Under the pieces are notes generated by a model that saw nothing but the letters and a program-made list of their open reading frames with translations, was not told the origin of the DNA and did no database searches. Position numbers and translations under genes: made by a program. Of a stretch of DNA of 26,154 nt, positions 1 through 10,112 are shown in pieces (within the stretch, counting starts at the first letter, position 1; each line of letters starts with the position of its first letter). The DNA lies in NCBI GenBank assembly GCA_900770335.1, contig CAAGKD010000142.1, positions 1-26,154 of the forward strand. The letters run 5' to 3'. Source of the DNA: an uncultured Sutterella sp. Its GTDB lineage: Bacteria > Pseudomonadota > Gammaproteobacteria > Burkholderiales > Burkholderiaceae_F.

Positions 1-111
1 CAGGCGGCTCCGGCCCCCCAGGCCGCGGCGAGCGCCGACGCCGAGCCCGTCACGATTCCCTCCGCGGGCGGCTACGCCATTCCGACCTACCTGCGCTCGA
101 GCGGCAGCTGA
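1..111 (+). CDS. ftsZ: Cell division protein FtsZ, C-terminal end (partial)
   Basis: The frame is open from base 1 and stops with TGA at 109-111. It gives 36 residues: an Ala/Pro-rich linker, then an end reading GGYAIPTYLRSSGS. This matches the conserved C-terminal peptide of FtsZ, whose core is (D/E)IPxFLR, preceded by a variable linker. In the family this tail docks FtsZ onto FtsA, ZipA, ZapD and MinC. A zapD gene lies further along this window. The position directly before lpxC is the classic end of the division and cell wall cluster. The GTPase domain lies outside the window, so the call rests on the tail and on gene order. Confidence 0.85.
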   Translation, partial: QAAPAPQAAASADAEPVTIPSAGGYAIPTYLRSSGS

Positions 112-162
112 TCCCGGCCGGGACCGGCGCATCCGAGAGACTCGTTCGGGCAGGAGGAAGAG

Positions 163-1095
163 ATGTTCTGTCAGCGCACGCTTCGCGATTCCGTCGCGGC
201 GGTGGGCATCGGCCTGCACAGCGGCCGCAAGGTCCGCCTCGTCCTGAGGCCCGCCCCTCCGGGGACGGGCATCGTCTTCCGGCGCACGGATCTCTCGCCC
301 GCCGTCGACATTCCTGCGGCGCCCCTCAACGTGAACGACACGCGCATGGCGACGACGGTCAACATCGGACCGGCGGCCGTCGCGACGATCGAGCACCTGA
401 TGAGCGCCTTCAACGGGCTTGGCGTCGACAACTGCCTCGTTGAGGTCAACGCCCCTGAGATTCCGATCATGGACGGCTCGGGATCGAGCTTTGTGTACCT
501 GTTGCACAGCGCCGGGCTCGTCGAGCAATGCGCGCCGCGCAAGTTCGTCCGGATCCTGCGGCCCGTCGAGGTGCGCGAAGGCGACAAGCTCGCCCGGCTC
601 GAGCCCCACGAGGGGTTCCGGCTCTCCTTCCGGATCGCCTTCGGGCATCCCGCGATCGACGCCACCGACCAGACCGCGGACATTGACTTCGCGCGCGTGA
701 GCTACGAGCAGGCCGTGTCGCGTTGCCGCACGTTCGGCTTCGTGCAGGACGTCGAGATGCTCCGCCGCATCGGCCTCGCCCAGGGCGGGTCGCTCGACAA
801 CGCCATCGTGATGGACGAGTTCCGGGTGCTCAATCCCGGCGGCATCCGCGAGCAGGGCGAGTTCGTCAAGCACAAGATCCTTGACGCCATGGGGGACCTC
901 TACGTCCTCGGCGCGCCGCTCCTTGCGCACTACGTCGCCGAGAAGTCCGGGCACGGCCTCAACAACCAGCTCCTCAGGCAGCTTCTCAAGGAGACCGACG
1001 CCTGGGAGGAGGTCACCTTCGAGCACGCCAAGGACTGCCCGGTCGACTTCTGGCCGCAGCCTTCTACGACGAGCCCCGACGACCTCTCGATCTGA
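163..1095 (+). CDS. lpxC: UDP-3-O-acyl-N-acetylglucosamine deacetylase
   Basis: LpxC is the zinc deacetylase that carries out the committed step of lipid A synthesis in the cytoplasm. The 310-residue product has the normal family length. The zinc and catalytic residues are in place: H78 in TIEHL, H237 and D241 in VKHKILDAMGD, and H264 in SGHGLNN. The substrate-site segment VEVNAPEIPIMDGS follows near residue 93. The ATG has an AGGAGG ribosome binding site about 6 bases upstream. It lies 51 bases after ftsZ with no terminator between them, so it is probably read as the last gene of the division cluster. A strong hairpin follows the stop codon. Confidence 0.97.
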   Translation: MFCQRTLRDSVAAVGIGLHSGRKVRLVLRPAPPGTGIVFRRTDLSPAVDIPAAPLNVNDTRMATTVNIGPAAVATIEHLMSAFNGLGVDNCLVEVNAPEIPIMDGSGSSFVYLLHSAGLVEQCAPRKFVRILRPVEVREGDKLARLEPHEGFRLSFRIAFGHPAIDATDQTADIDFARVSYEQAVSRCRTFGFVQDVEMLRRIGLAQGGSLDNAIVMDEFRVLNPGGIREQGEFVKHKILDAMGDLYVLGAPLLAHYVAEKSGHGLNNQLLRQLLKETDAWEEVTFEHAKDCPVDFWPQPSTTSPDDLSI

Positions 1096-1116
1096 CCGGA
1101 CGGACCGAGGCTTCAT

Positions 1117-1152
1117 CGAAGGCCGCTTCCGCGATGAGGGGAGCGGCCTTCG
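1117..1152. terminator. Hairpin between convergent lpxC and the dciA-like gene
   Basis: CGAAGGCCGCT (1117-1127) pairs perfectly with AGCGGCCTTCG (1142-1152). Three more pairs, one of them G-T, lie towards an 8-base loop. It sits in the 69-base gap between two convergent stop codons, so it can serve both strands. It has no T-run and is therefore not a textbook intrinsic terminator. Confidence 0.65.
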
Positions 1153-1164
1153 CGCATCCGACGG

Positions 1165-3594
1165 TCACCGTTCAGGGAAAAGCTCCGCGCTGATCGCGTC
1201 CGCGAGCGCGCCGAGCGCGTCCGTCGCCGCGCGCAGGGCGAGCGCATCTGCAAGGGGGTTCGCCGCGAGCTCGCGCGCCTCGGCGAGCCGCGCGCGGAAG
1301 TCCGCGATCATCGCGTTGATGCGCGCGCGCCGCTCAAGCCGGACGATCATCCGCTCGCGCAGGGCCGCGAGGCGCGGGTCCGCGGCGGCGTCGCGCTCCG
1401 AGGGAATGAGCTTTTCGAGCGGGGCGGCGGGCAGGCGCGCGTCCCAGACCTCGGGCATCGTGGCGAACTGCGCGAGAAGCGCCGCAGCGGAGTCCTCCCC
1501 GAGGACGGCTTCCTTCGGCTCGGAGGCTTCGGCGGCCGTCTGCCGTTCGCCGCTCGAAGGCTCGGCGCTCGGGAGCGGCTCCGGGCAGTCGCGCGTCGTC
1601 GCGCCGGGGCTTGCGGGAAGGCGTCCGAGCGACGGCTGGGGGAGCGCCAGGCTTGGCGCGATCGCTTCGCCCGCGCGCGCGAGGCGGGCGAGCGCGTCAT
1701 CGGCGGCCTTTCGCAGGCTCTCCGCCAGGGGGGCGTCCAGCGGAGCGGCGCGCGGAGCGTGCAGGACCTTTCGGAAGGCCGAGAGGGCGGCTCTTGCCTC
1801 GTCGAGCGTCGCCGCGCGCTCGCGCCAGGCGGACAGGCGCGCGAGCTGGCGGCTTCGCAGCGCCGCGACGGACGCGTCCGCCGCAGCCTCCGCCTCCGTC
1901 GGGATGATGGCCGGATTGGGTGAGGCGCCCAGGCGCCCGGCGAGCTCCGCGATCGAGCGCTCCGCGGCGGCCGCGGCCGCCTCGAGCGAGGTCTGCTCGG
2001 GCGATTCGCCTGCGAGCTCCTCCGAGGGGAGCTCCGCGAGGAGGACGCCCGCCGCCTCGGCGAGGGTCTCCGCCTCGGTCGAGAGGCGCAGGGCGTCGGC
2101 CGCGTCGCCTGCGCGGCGCCGGTCGATCGACTGCAGGGCCATGAAGTCCGCGGCGAGCGCAGAGGCGGAGGCGTTCGGGCGCGGCGCGCGCAGGTGCGGG
2201 CGGTCCGCATCAAGGCGTCCGGCGATCGCGGCGAGGGCCGCGTCGATCTCGCAGAGGCGCCGCGCGATGCGGTCCCGGTCGCGCCAGAGGAGCATCCTGC
2301 GGGTGCTCACGGGCGAGAAGCGCGCCTCGGGGCGCGCTTCGCCCCGGGAGCGCGCCCGCGCGACTTCGACGACCTCGCGGGCGAGGCGCCCGTCGGTCGC
2401 CTCGAGGCTGCCCGACGAGGGCAGGCCCCCGAGGGCCTTTGCGACGAGCGCTCTCGCCGAGCGGACGTCCCGGGCGAGCTGCGCGCCGTCCTCGCGAAGG
2501 CGCTTGCGCAGGGCGTCCGGCGAGAGCTTCTGAGGCGCGCCGGCCGCCGGGGCGGCAGGGGCTTCCGCACCGACGGCTCCGTCGGACCGGGCGGAGCGGT
2601 CATGCCGCTCACGCAGCTCCATGCGGGCGCGCTCCTCGAGCGCGTCCCGGGCGGATTCGACGGCCTTGAGCGCCTCGGAGACGCGCCGGGAGAAGGCGAT
2701 CGTCTCTTCGGCGAGCCCGTTGATGTCGCAGTCCCGGGGCGCCGCCTCCAGGGCGTCCGATCGGTCCGCTTCAGCTTCTTCGAACGCTTCGCCTCCGGGC
2801 GCCTGCGGCACGGCGCGCGCCTTCATCGCGGCGAGCTCCGAGCCCGCCTTTCCGAGAAGCGCCCTGGCTCCTCTGAGCGCCGCCTCGCCCGCGGCGCGGC
2901 GCTCGATCCGGGCGAGCATGCGCGCTCTCAGGCCGGCGATCGCCTCGCTTTCCCGCGCGTCCGCCTCGGACGGGAGGAGCTTCGGATCGGGGGCCGGGGG
3001 GAGGGCCGCCTCAAGCGCGTCCGCCTCGGACGCGAGCCGGGCGAGCCGCTCGTCCTGGGCGTCAAGGGCCGAGAGCACCGCGAGGGGCATTTCGCCCGGC
3101 GAGGGCGTCATCATCCGGGCGAGCGCGAGGATCTGCTCGCGCAGCTCCGGGCTGATGAGGCGCGAGGCGGCTTCGCGCAGCTCCGCGGCGGCGATGATCG
3201 AGGGCGAGCGCACGGGAACGGGCGCCTCGGCCTGCTCCTGCGCGGCCTTGCGCGCGCGCAGCCGGAAGGAGAGCCCCGTCACGGGCACGCCCTCGGCGAC
3301 GAGCCGCTCGAGGAGGCGTCGCTCCATGTTCCTCAGGCGCGCGAGCTGCGCGGCCGAGTCCGCGATGAGGACGATGCCGCCCTCCTCGAAGCGCACGCCC
3401 CGGGCGGTCGAGTAGTCGAGGGGCAGGCCCATCGCCTTCACGACCGGCGCCACCGCGCGTCCGGCGCGGCGTGCGATCTCGTAGCTTTCGACAAGGCTCT
3501 CCGAGCCCGCGCCCTGCTCGAGGGATTTTCTGGGCGAGCGGAAGCCCCTGCGCCTCAGCTCGAAGTCGCGGGGCAGATCTCTGAGTCGAGGCAC
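1165..3594 (-). CDS. DciA-like (DUF721) protein with a very long repetitive helical extension
   Basis: Residues about 31-115 of the 809-residue product resemble DUF721/DciA. The signature is a hydrophobic strand followed by ADSAAQLARLRNMERRLLERL and a final basic strand. DciA proteins load or assist the replicative helicase DnaB in bacteria that lack DnaC, and beta-proteobacteria often carry the gene beside lpxC and secA, as here. Such proteins are usually only 100-170 residues long. This one continues for about 690 residues rich in Ala, Glu, Arg and Leu, predicted helical. Three copies of a motif of the form (K/A)(L/I)(L/I)P(S/T)Ex(D/E)A...LRxR occur near residues 204, 561 and 727. I chose the GTG at 3594-3592 because an AGAGGA site lies 9 bases upstream. 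An ATG at 3669 would add 25 unconserved residues. The function of the extension is unknown. Confidence 0.72.
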   Translation of the reverse strand: MPRLRDLPRDFELRRRGFRSPRKSLEQGAGSESLVESYEIARRAGRAVAPVVKAMGLPLDYSTARGVRFEEGGIVLIADSAAQLARLRNMERRLLERLVAEGVPVTGLSFRLRARKAAQEQAEAPVPVRSPSIIAAAELREAASRLISPELREQILALARMMTPSPGEMPLAVLSALDAQDERLARLASEADALEAALPPAPDPKLLPSEADARESEAIAGLRARMLARIERRAAGEAALRGARALLGKAGSELAAMKARAVPQAPGGEAFEEAEADRSDALEAAPRDCDINGLAEETIAFSRRVSEALKAVESARDALEERARMELRERHDRSARSDGAVGAEAPAAPAAGAPQKLSPDALRKRLREDGAQLARDVRSARALVAKALGGLPSSGSLEATDGRLAREVVEVARARSRGEARPEARFSPVSTRRMLLWRDRDRIARRLCEIDAALAAIAGRLDADRPHLRAPRPNASASALAADFMALQSIDRRRAGDAADALRLSTEAETLAEAAGVLLAELPSEELAGESPEQTSLEAAAAAAERSIAELAGRLGASPNPAIIPTEAEAAADASVAALRSRQLARLSAWRERAATLDEARAALSAFRKVLHAPRAAPLDAPLAESLRKAADDALARLARAGEAIAPSLALPQPSLGRLPASPGATTRDCPEPLPSAEPSSGERQTAAEASEPKEAVLGEDSAAALLAQFATMPEVWDARLPAAPLEKLIPSERDAAADPRLAALRERMIVRLERRARINAMIADFRARLAEARELAANPLADALALRAATDALGALADAISAELFPER
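1324..2985 (-). repeat. Three protein-level repeats in the DciA-like extension
   Basis: The copies are encoded at 2893-2985, 1813-1914 and 1324-1416, read on the minus strand. They begin KLLPSEADARE, AIIPTEAEAAAD and KLIPSERDAAAD. Each continues into a helix with LRARMLARIERRA, LRSRQLARLSAWRERA or LRERMIVRLERRA. The spacing is uneven (about 357 and 166 residues). A possible fourth, diverged copy lies near FSPVSTRRMLLWRDRDRIARRL at roughly 2242-2325. The DNA copies differ at many bases, so these are old, protein-selected repeats rather than recent duplications. Confidence 0.6.
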
Positions 3595-3671
3595 TTCGCA
3601 AATTCCTCTGAAGATTGGAGAAAAACCCGCGTCAATCGGCAGCGGGCGGGCGCGATGGCCGCCGTGCAATC

Positions 3672-3680
3672 TGCGATAAT
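3672..3680 (+). promoter_or_regulatory. Possible extended -10 promoter for secA
   Basis: TGCGATAAT (TG at 3672-3673, GATAAT at 3675-3680) fits the extended -10 pattern TGnTATAAT with one mismatch. It is one of the few AT-rich spots in the gap between the divergent dciA-like gene and secA. No convincing -35 box is visible at the right distance. It would give a secA leader of about 250 bases. Confidence 0.35.
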
Positions 3681-3737
3681 CGAGCGGCTAAATTCAGGAA
3701 GACTGCGCCCGGCGCGCGGATCCCGGCCCTGCGGGTC

Positions 3738-3769
3738 GGGAGGAGCGGCCGGCGGAGCCTCCCTTTTTT
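3738..3769 (+). terminator. Terminator-like hairpin inside the secA leader
   Basis: GGGAGG (3738-3743) pairs with CCTCCC (3758-3763) and is followed directly by six T bases (3764-3769). The 14-base loop is GC-rich. This has the shape of a short intrinsic terminator, but it lies upstream of secA and after no gene on this strand. It could therefore be an attenuator. The stem is only 6 bp, so the call is cautious. Confidence 0.4.
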
Positions 3770-3937
3770 CGTTTGGAGACGGGGAAAGTCTACCCAAGAC
3801 GCGGGCGCCGCCGAAAGGGCGCGCCGCGCGGGCCGGACCTTCCGACTCATCCGGCGGCGGCTCGCGACCGAGCAGCTCCGGGACCGCGCTCCGCCGCCCC
3901 CTGGGACGGCGGGCGCCATGAACACGACCGAGACACG

Positions 3938-6739
<2,802 letters not shown>

Positions 6740-6761
6740 CGCTGCGCGGCCGTTCTCCGGA

Positions 6762-6779
6762 GGGCGTCCTGAGGCGCCC
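6762..6779 (+). terminator. Short hairpin after secA
   Basis: GGGCGTC (6762-6768), loop CTGA, then GGCGCCC (6773-6779) give 7 pairs including one G-T. There is no T-run. It may only weaken read-through into the argJ-like gene, which starts 129 bases after secA ends. Confidence 0.3.
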
Positions 6780-6867
6780 CCGCGCTCGCCCGGTTCCTTT
6801 CCTCCTTCGGGAGCGGGAGGCGCCGGGCGATTCGTCTTCACCGTCCTGAATCTTCGAGGAACCGCGG

Positions 6868-8052
6868 ATGGGCGCAGTCAACGGAATTCCCATGGAGGTC
6901 GGGGGGCTCGTCTGGCGGAGCGCCCCCGCGCGCGGGATTCATCTTCTGGAGATCGCGCCCGGCGCGGAGTGGACTGCGCGCTGCGCCGAAGCGCCTGCGG
7001 ACACCGCGCCCCCTGACGGCGCGGCGCGGCTTCTCGCCGCGCACGCGCGCGAGTCGTCCCGGGCGTGCCTCACGCGGCTCGTGCTCTCGGCGCCGCCGGT
7101 CGAACGCCTTTCGGGCGTTCCGGGCTGCGCAGGGCTCGGCGCCTTCTCAACGCGATCGGCGGAGGGGTTCGCCCTGGGGGCGGCCGCGCAGCTCGGCGTC
7201 TCGGAGACGAACCTCGCCTTCGCCGCCTCGGGCGAGCTCGCCCTGCACTTCCCCGCGGGCGAGCGCCTCGAGGCTCTTCGTGAGGCTGCGGCCGCGCCGG
7301 AGCGGACCGCGCCTGAGGGCGCTCTGCACCTCGGGCTTCGGGCGGCGACGGCGGGCGGCTTTCTGAAAACGGGCGCCCTGTGCCTGCCGGCCCTCGGGTG
7401 CGAGGCCTGGGTCGCCGCGACCGACGCCGCGGTGAGCCGCGGCGTGCTCGAGGGGCTCCTCGACAGGATCTGGCTCGCCGGACCGGGGGCCCTGCGCGCC
7501 GCATCGGGCGGCTACGCGCCGGGCTCGACGCTCACGCTCATCGCCACGGGGCGCTCCGGGGGCGCGGGCGCCGTCACCTCGGACGAGGATCCCGAGCTCC
7601 CGGCGATCGCCGCAGGGCTCGTCGCGGCGGCGGCGCTCCTCGCCCGATCGCGGGCCCTTGCGGACGGGCGCATTCCGGCGCGGATCGACGGGGCGGCGTC
7701 GGACGCCGAGGCCGCGGGCGTCGCCCGCAGGCTTGGACCCGCGCTCGCGCGTCTCGCGCAGGACCTGGCGCGGCGAGAGCGCGAGGAATGGCCCGCGCGG
7801 ATGCGCGAGGCGCTCTGGGCGGGACTGCTGACGGCGCCCGCGCCGGGCCTCGAGCGCGCGCCGGTCGTCGTGACTGCGGGCGGCGTGACGGTGCTTTGCG
7901 GCTCGGAGTCGCTTCCGGGCATGGGGCGGAGCGCCGCCGATGCGGGCGATGATGCGCGGCGCTGCGACGCGATCGGGGCGTGGCTCGACGCAAGGGCCGC
8001 GCTCACGGTCTCGCTCGGACGCGGGCGCGCGGAGGCGCCGCTCTGGATCTGA
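6868..8052 (+). CDS. Degenerate ArgJ-family protein, probably not a working ornithine acetyltransferase
   Basis: ArgJ normally moves the acetyl group between N-acetylornithine and glutamate and cuts itself before a nucleophilic Thr. The 394-residue product lines up with ArgJ over most of its length: AAAQLGVSETNLAFAASGEL near 105-124, ATDAAVSRGVL near 184-194, LTLIATG near 222-228, and RIDGAASDAEAAGVARRLG near 272-290. The catalytic parts are lost. The KGSGMIxPNMATML segment is replaced by KTGALCLPALGCEA, which puts C178 where the Thr should be. The GNANAGTG, DGDTSTND and GEGATK motifs are absent. The protein ends at APLWI, about 16 residues before the family's usual C-terminus. The reading frame is intact with typical GC-rich codons, and an SD (GAGGA) lies 7 bases before the ATG. 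The place between secA and the nudix gene is where beta-proteobacteria often keep argJ. It may be decaying or repurposed. Confidence 0.7.
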   Translation: MGAVNGIPMEVGGLVWRSAPARGIHLLEIAPGAEWTARCAEAPADTAPPDGAARLLAAHARESSRACLTRLVLSAPPVERLSGVPGCAGLGAFSTRSAEGFALGAAAQLGVSETNLAFAASGELALHFPAGERLEALREAAAAPERTAPEGALHLGLRAATAGGFLKTGALCLPALGCEAWVAATDAAVSRGVLEGLLDRIWLAGPGALRAASGGYAPGSTLTLIATGRSGGAGAVTSDEDPELPAIAAGLVAAAALLARSRALADGRIPARIDGAASDAEAAGVARRLGPALARLAQDLARREREEWPARMREALWAGLLTAPAPGLERAPVVVTAGGVTVLCGSESLPGMGRSAADAGDDARRCDAIGAWLDARAALTVSLGRGRAEAPLWI

Positions 8053-8174
8053 GGGCTGCGGTCCGGCTGCGAGGCTGAGCGAGGCCGGCAAAAACGCGCC
8101 GGATGCGGGACAATGCACGATGCGCGCGGCGAAAGACTTGGAGTCCGCGCGAGCAATCTGCACTGGAGTCAATT

Positions 8175-8858
8175 GTGAGCGACAAGGTTGTTGATGTCGC
8201 CGTCGGCGTGCTCATTCGCGAGGACGGCAAGATGCTTCTCGGTTCCCGCCCCGCGGGCAAGCCCTACGCGGGCTACTGGGAGTTCCCGGGCGGCAAGCTC
8301 GAGGCGGGCGAGACCGTCCACCAAGCGCTCGCGCGCGAGCTCAACGAGGAGCTCGGCATCGGCGTCGCGGACTCCACGCCCTGGTTCGTCAAGGAGCACC
8401 GCTATCCGGACACGCATGTGCGCCTGCACTTCCGCCGCTCGCGCGAGTTCGTCGGCACCCCCGAGCCCCGCGAGGGCCAGGAGTGCGGGTTCTTCGCCGC
8501 CAACGAGCGCACGCCCGGCCTGATGCTCCCGGTCGACCTGAAGATCGTCAACCGTGTCGATCTGCCGGAGGTGTTCGAGGAGTCCTCGGACATGCTCACG
8601 CTCTCGAGGAGCGCCCTGCAGGCCACGATCGTGCGCGACCGCAGCTACCGCTGGGTCGGCGCGCGCGCCGAGACGCTCGACGACGTGCTCAAGGCCGTCG
8701 CGATGGACTACGACTTCGTGATCGTTCCGCCCGAGGCCTTTGACGGGCTCCTCGACCAGGGCGAGCCGCGCCTCCCGACCTACGTCGACGGCGCGCCCGC
8801 CTCGGACCTCGCCAAGTGGCAGGCCCGCGGCGCCCACGGCGTCAAGCCCGTGCTCTGA
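8175..8858 (+). CDS. mutT: MutT/Nudix hydrolase with a shortened ThiE-like C-terminal region
   Basis: MutT-type enzymes hydrolyse 8-oxo-dGTP and so keep oxidised G out of DNA. The product has 227 residues. A perfect Nudix box (GX5EX7REUXEEXGU) lies at residues 40-62, from GKLEAGE to RELNEELGI. After about residue 145 comes a tail with GARAETLDDVLKAVAMDYDF and, at the end, GAHGVKPVL. These resemble the second half of the thiamine phosphate synthase-like domain that is fused to MutT in many proteobacteria, but here it is short and has lost the glycine-rich phosphate loop. I chose the GTG at 8175 because GGAG lies 6 bases upstream and the sequence after it begins the Nudix fold. Exact substrate is inferred from the family. 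Confidence 0.88.
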   Translation: MSDKVVDVAVGVLIREDGKMLLGSRPAGKPYAGYWEFPGGKLEAGETVHQALARELNEELGIGVADSTPWFVKEHRYPDTHVRLHFRRSREFVGTPEPREGQECGFFAANERTPGLMLPVDLKIVNRVDLPEVFEESSDMLTLSRSALQATIVRDRSYRWVGARAETLDDVLKAVAMDYDFVIVPPEAFDGLLDQGEPRLPTYVDGAPASDLAKWQARGAHGVKPVL

Positions 8859-8872
8859 GCGCTTCTCCAAAA

Positions 8873-8948
8873 CGGCGCCGGACCTCAGGGCCCGGCGCCG
8901 AGCGGAAGCAAAAGGCGCCTGAACGCAATGTCAGGCGCCTTGTTTTTT
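8873..8948. terminator. Tandem terminator hairpins between mutT and yacG
   Basis: The first hairpin is CGGCGCCGG (8873-8881) with CCGGCGCCG (8892-8900). The second is AAGGCGCCTGA (8912-8922) with TCAGGCGCCTT (8931-8941), followed by GTTTTTT on the plus strand. AAAA before the second stem gives a T-run on the minus strand. The second is a strong bidirectional intrinsic terminator for convergent mutT and yacG. Confidence 0.92.
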
Positions 8949-8966
8949 CTGAGCCTGCCGATGCCG

Positions 8967-9218
8967 TCAGCGACGGCGCGCTCCGCGGCGTTCGGACTCC
9001 TCGCGCCGGGCGGCGAGCTCGGCGGCGTGCAGCGCCGCGTCCTCGAGCGCTTCGGGCGTCATGCGGTCCGCCGATCCCGGCTCGCCCGCGATGCGGTAGC
9101 CGTCGTTGCCCCACTCGCCGAGGTCGATGAGCTTGCAGCGCTCGCTGCAGAAGGGGCGCCAGGGGTTGTCGCGGGAGAATTCCGCGGGGGCGCCGCAGAC
9201 GGGGCAGGGGACTTTCAT
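8967..9218 (-). CDS. yacG: DNA gyrase inhibitor YacG, zinc-binding
   Basis: YacG is a small zinc protein that binds GyrB and blocks DNA gyrase activity in the cytoplasm. The 83-residue product has the four zinc cysteines C5, C8, C24 and C28 (CPVC and FCSERC), followed by the family signature KLIDLGEWGNDGYRI and an acidic/basic helical tail. It is the last gene of the minus-strand coaE-zapD-yacG set, 19 bases after zapD, so probably co-transcribed. This trio is a common arrangement in beta- and gamma-proteobacteria. Confidence 0.95.
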   Translation of the reverse strand: MKVPCPVCGAPAEFSRDNPWRPFCSERCKLIDLGEWGNDGYRIAGEPGSADRMTPEALEDAALHAAELAARREESERRGARRR

Positions 9219-9237
9219 TTCTCTTGCGTGCGAAGGG

Positions 9238-10005
9238 TCACAGGCACAGGCCGAGCCTGAAGGGGATGTTCTCCTGCACGACGTGCAGGCGGCTGCGCTC
9301 GTCGGGCCGCGAGAAGCGGATCCAGAGCATGTACTTGTTGGCGCTCACTTCCGGGACGAGCGAGAGGCTTCCGGGCAGCCAGATCCGGGCGAGCGTGTAG
9401 TTCTTGCCCGTCACGGGGAGCTGGAGCATGCCGTTCACGGCGGTCGCGTCGCGGGTCTGCGAGGTCGTGCGCATCTGTCCGAGGATGAGCTCGACGGCGC
9501 GCATGATGGGCCTCAGGGTCTCGGTGAGGGACTCGAGCTCCGCGCGGCGCTCCGCGGCCGGGCGCGAAAGCCAGTAGTGGAGCTGGGGCATGTCGAACTC
9601 GCATGTTCCGCCGGGAAGCTGCTGGCGGTTGCGGATGAGCTGGAGCCACTCATTGTCGCGCACGTTCTGGCCCGATCGGCCGACGATGTGCGAGACCTCC
9701 GCGGAGGCCTCCGAGAAGGCCGCGAGGAGCGTGCGCACGGACTCGGAGTCGTCATGCGTGCGCGCGGCGCTCATCTCGAGCGAGCGGCGCTGGCGCGAGA
9801 GCTCCTGCACGAGGTCGTTTCTCAGGTCGCTGCGCGCGGCGACGTCCGAGAGGTCGAAGATCGCTCCGATGGCCGCCTGATGCGCGATGGGCGACTCCTG
9901 CTCGCAGAACCAGCGGAAGCGCCGGGAGAGCGATTCGAACCGGAGAAGGAATCGGATCTTCTCGTTGCAGGGGAATTCGTAAAGGAGCAGGCCTTCTGTG
10001 GACAT
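9238..10005 (-). CDS. zapD: Cell division protein ZapD
   Basis: ZapD crosslinks FtsZ filaments at the division ring by binding the FtsZ C-terminal tail, a copy of which ends near the start of this window. The 255-residue product has the usual length. It starts with LLYEFPCNEKIRFLLRFE, typical of the family, followed by a helical N-terminal domain and a beta-rich C-terminal half with FSRPDERSR and ending RLGLCL. The start is the ATG at 10005. Its ribosome binding site is weak (CCGAGA). It lies 107 bases after coaE and just before yacG, the standard order. Confidence 0.95.
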   Translation of the reverse strand: MSTEGLLLYEFPCNEKIRFLLRFESLSRRFRWFCEQESPIAHQAAIGAIFDLSDVAARSDLRNDLVQELSRQRRSLEMSAARTHDDSESVRTLLAAFSEASAEVSHIVGRSGQNVRDNEWLQLIRNRQQLPGGTCEFDMPQLHYWLSRPAAERRAELESLTETLRPIMRAVELILGQMRTTSQTRDATAVNGMLQLPVTGKNYTLARIWLPGSLSLVPEVSANKYMLWIRFSRPDERSRLHVVQENIPFRLGLCL

Positions 10006-10112
10006 GTGTTCTCGGGGCGCGGCGGGAGTGAATCCAAGTGATCTTAACGCAGACGATCCGCGCGAAGACCGATCGGAAAAGATTCGAAAAGCCTTCGGCT
10101 CCGGCCTCTCCG

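Noticed and set aside
3607..3635. TTGACG on the minus strand as a promoter for the dciA-like gene
   Set aside because: The matching -10 position reads TTCAGA and would place the start inside the ribosome binding site.
881..3921. Long plus-strand open frames opposite the dciA-like gene
   Set aside because: They are Arg/Ala/Gly-rich with no family features, overlap lpxC in another frame, and arise because stops are rare in GC-rich DNA. The minus-strand frame carries the DUF721 signature.
3670..3937. A SecM-like arrest peptide gene upstream of secA
   Set aside because: No frame with a signal peptide and an arrest motif is present. Only a 12-codon frame overlaps the secA start.
8101..8120. GACAAT as a -10 box for the nudix gene
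   Set aside because: No -35 box lies at a suitable distance and the match is weak, so I did not list it.
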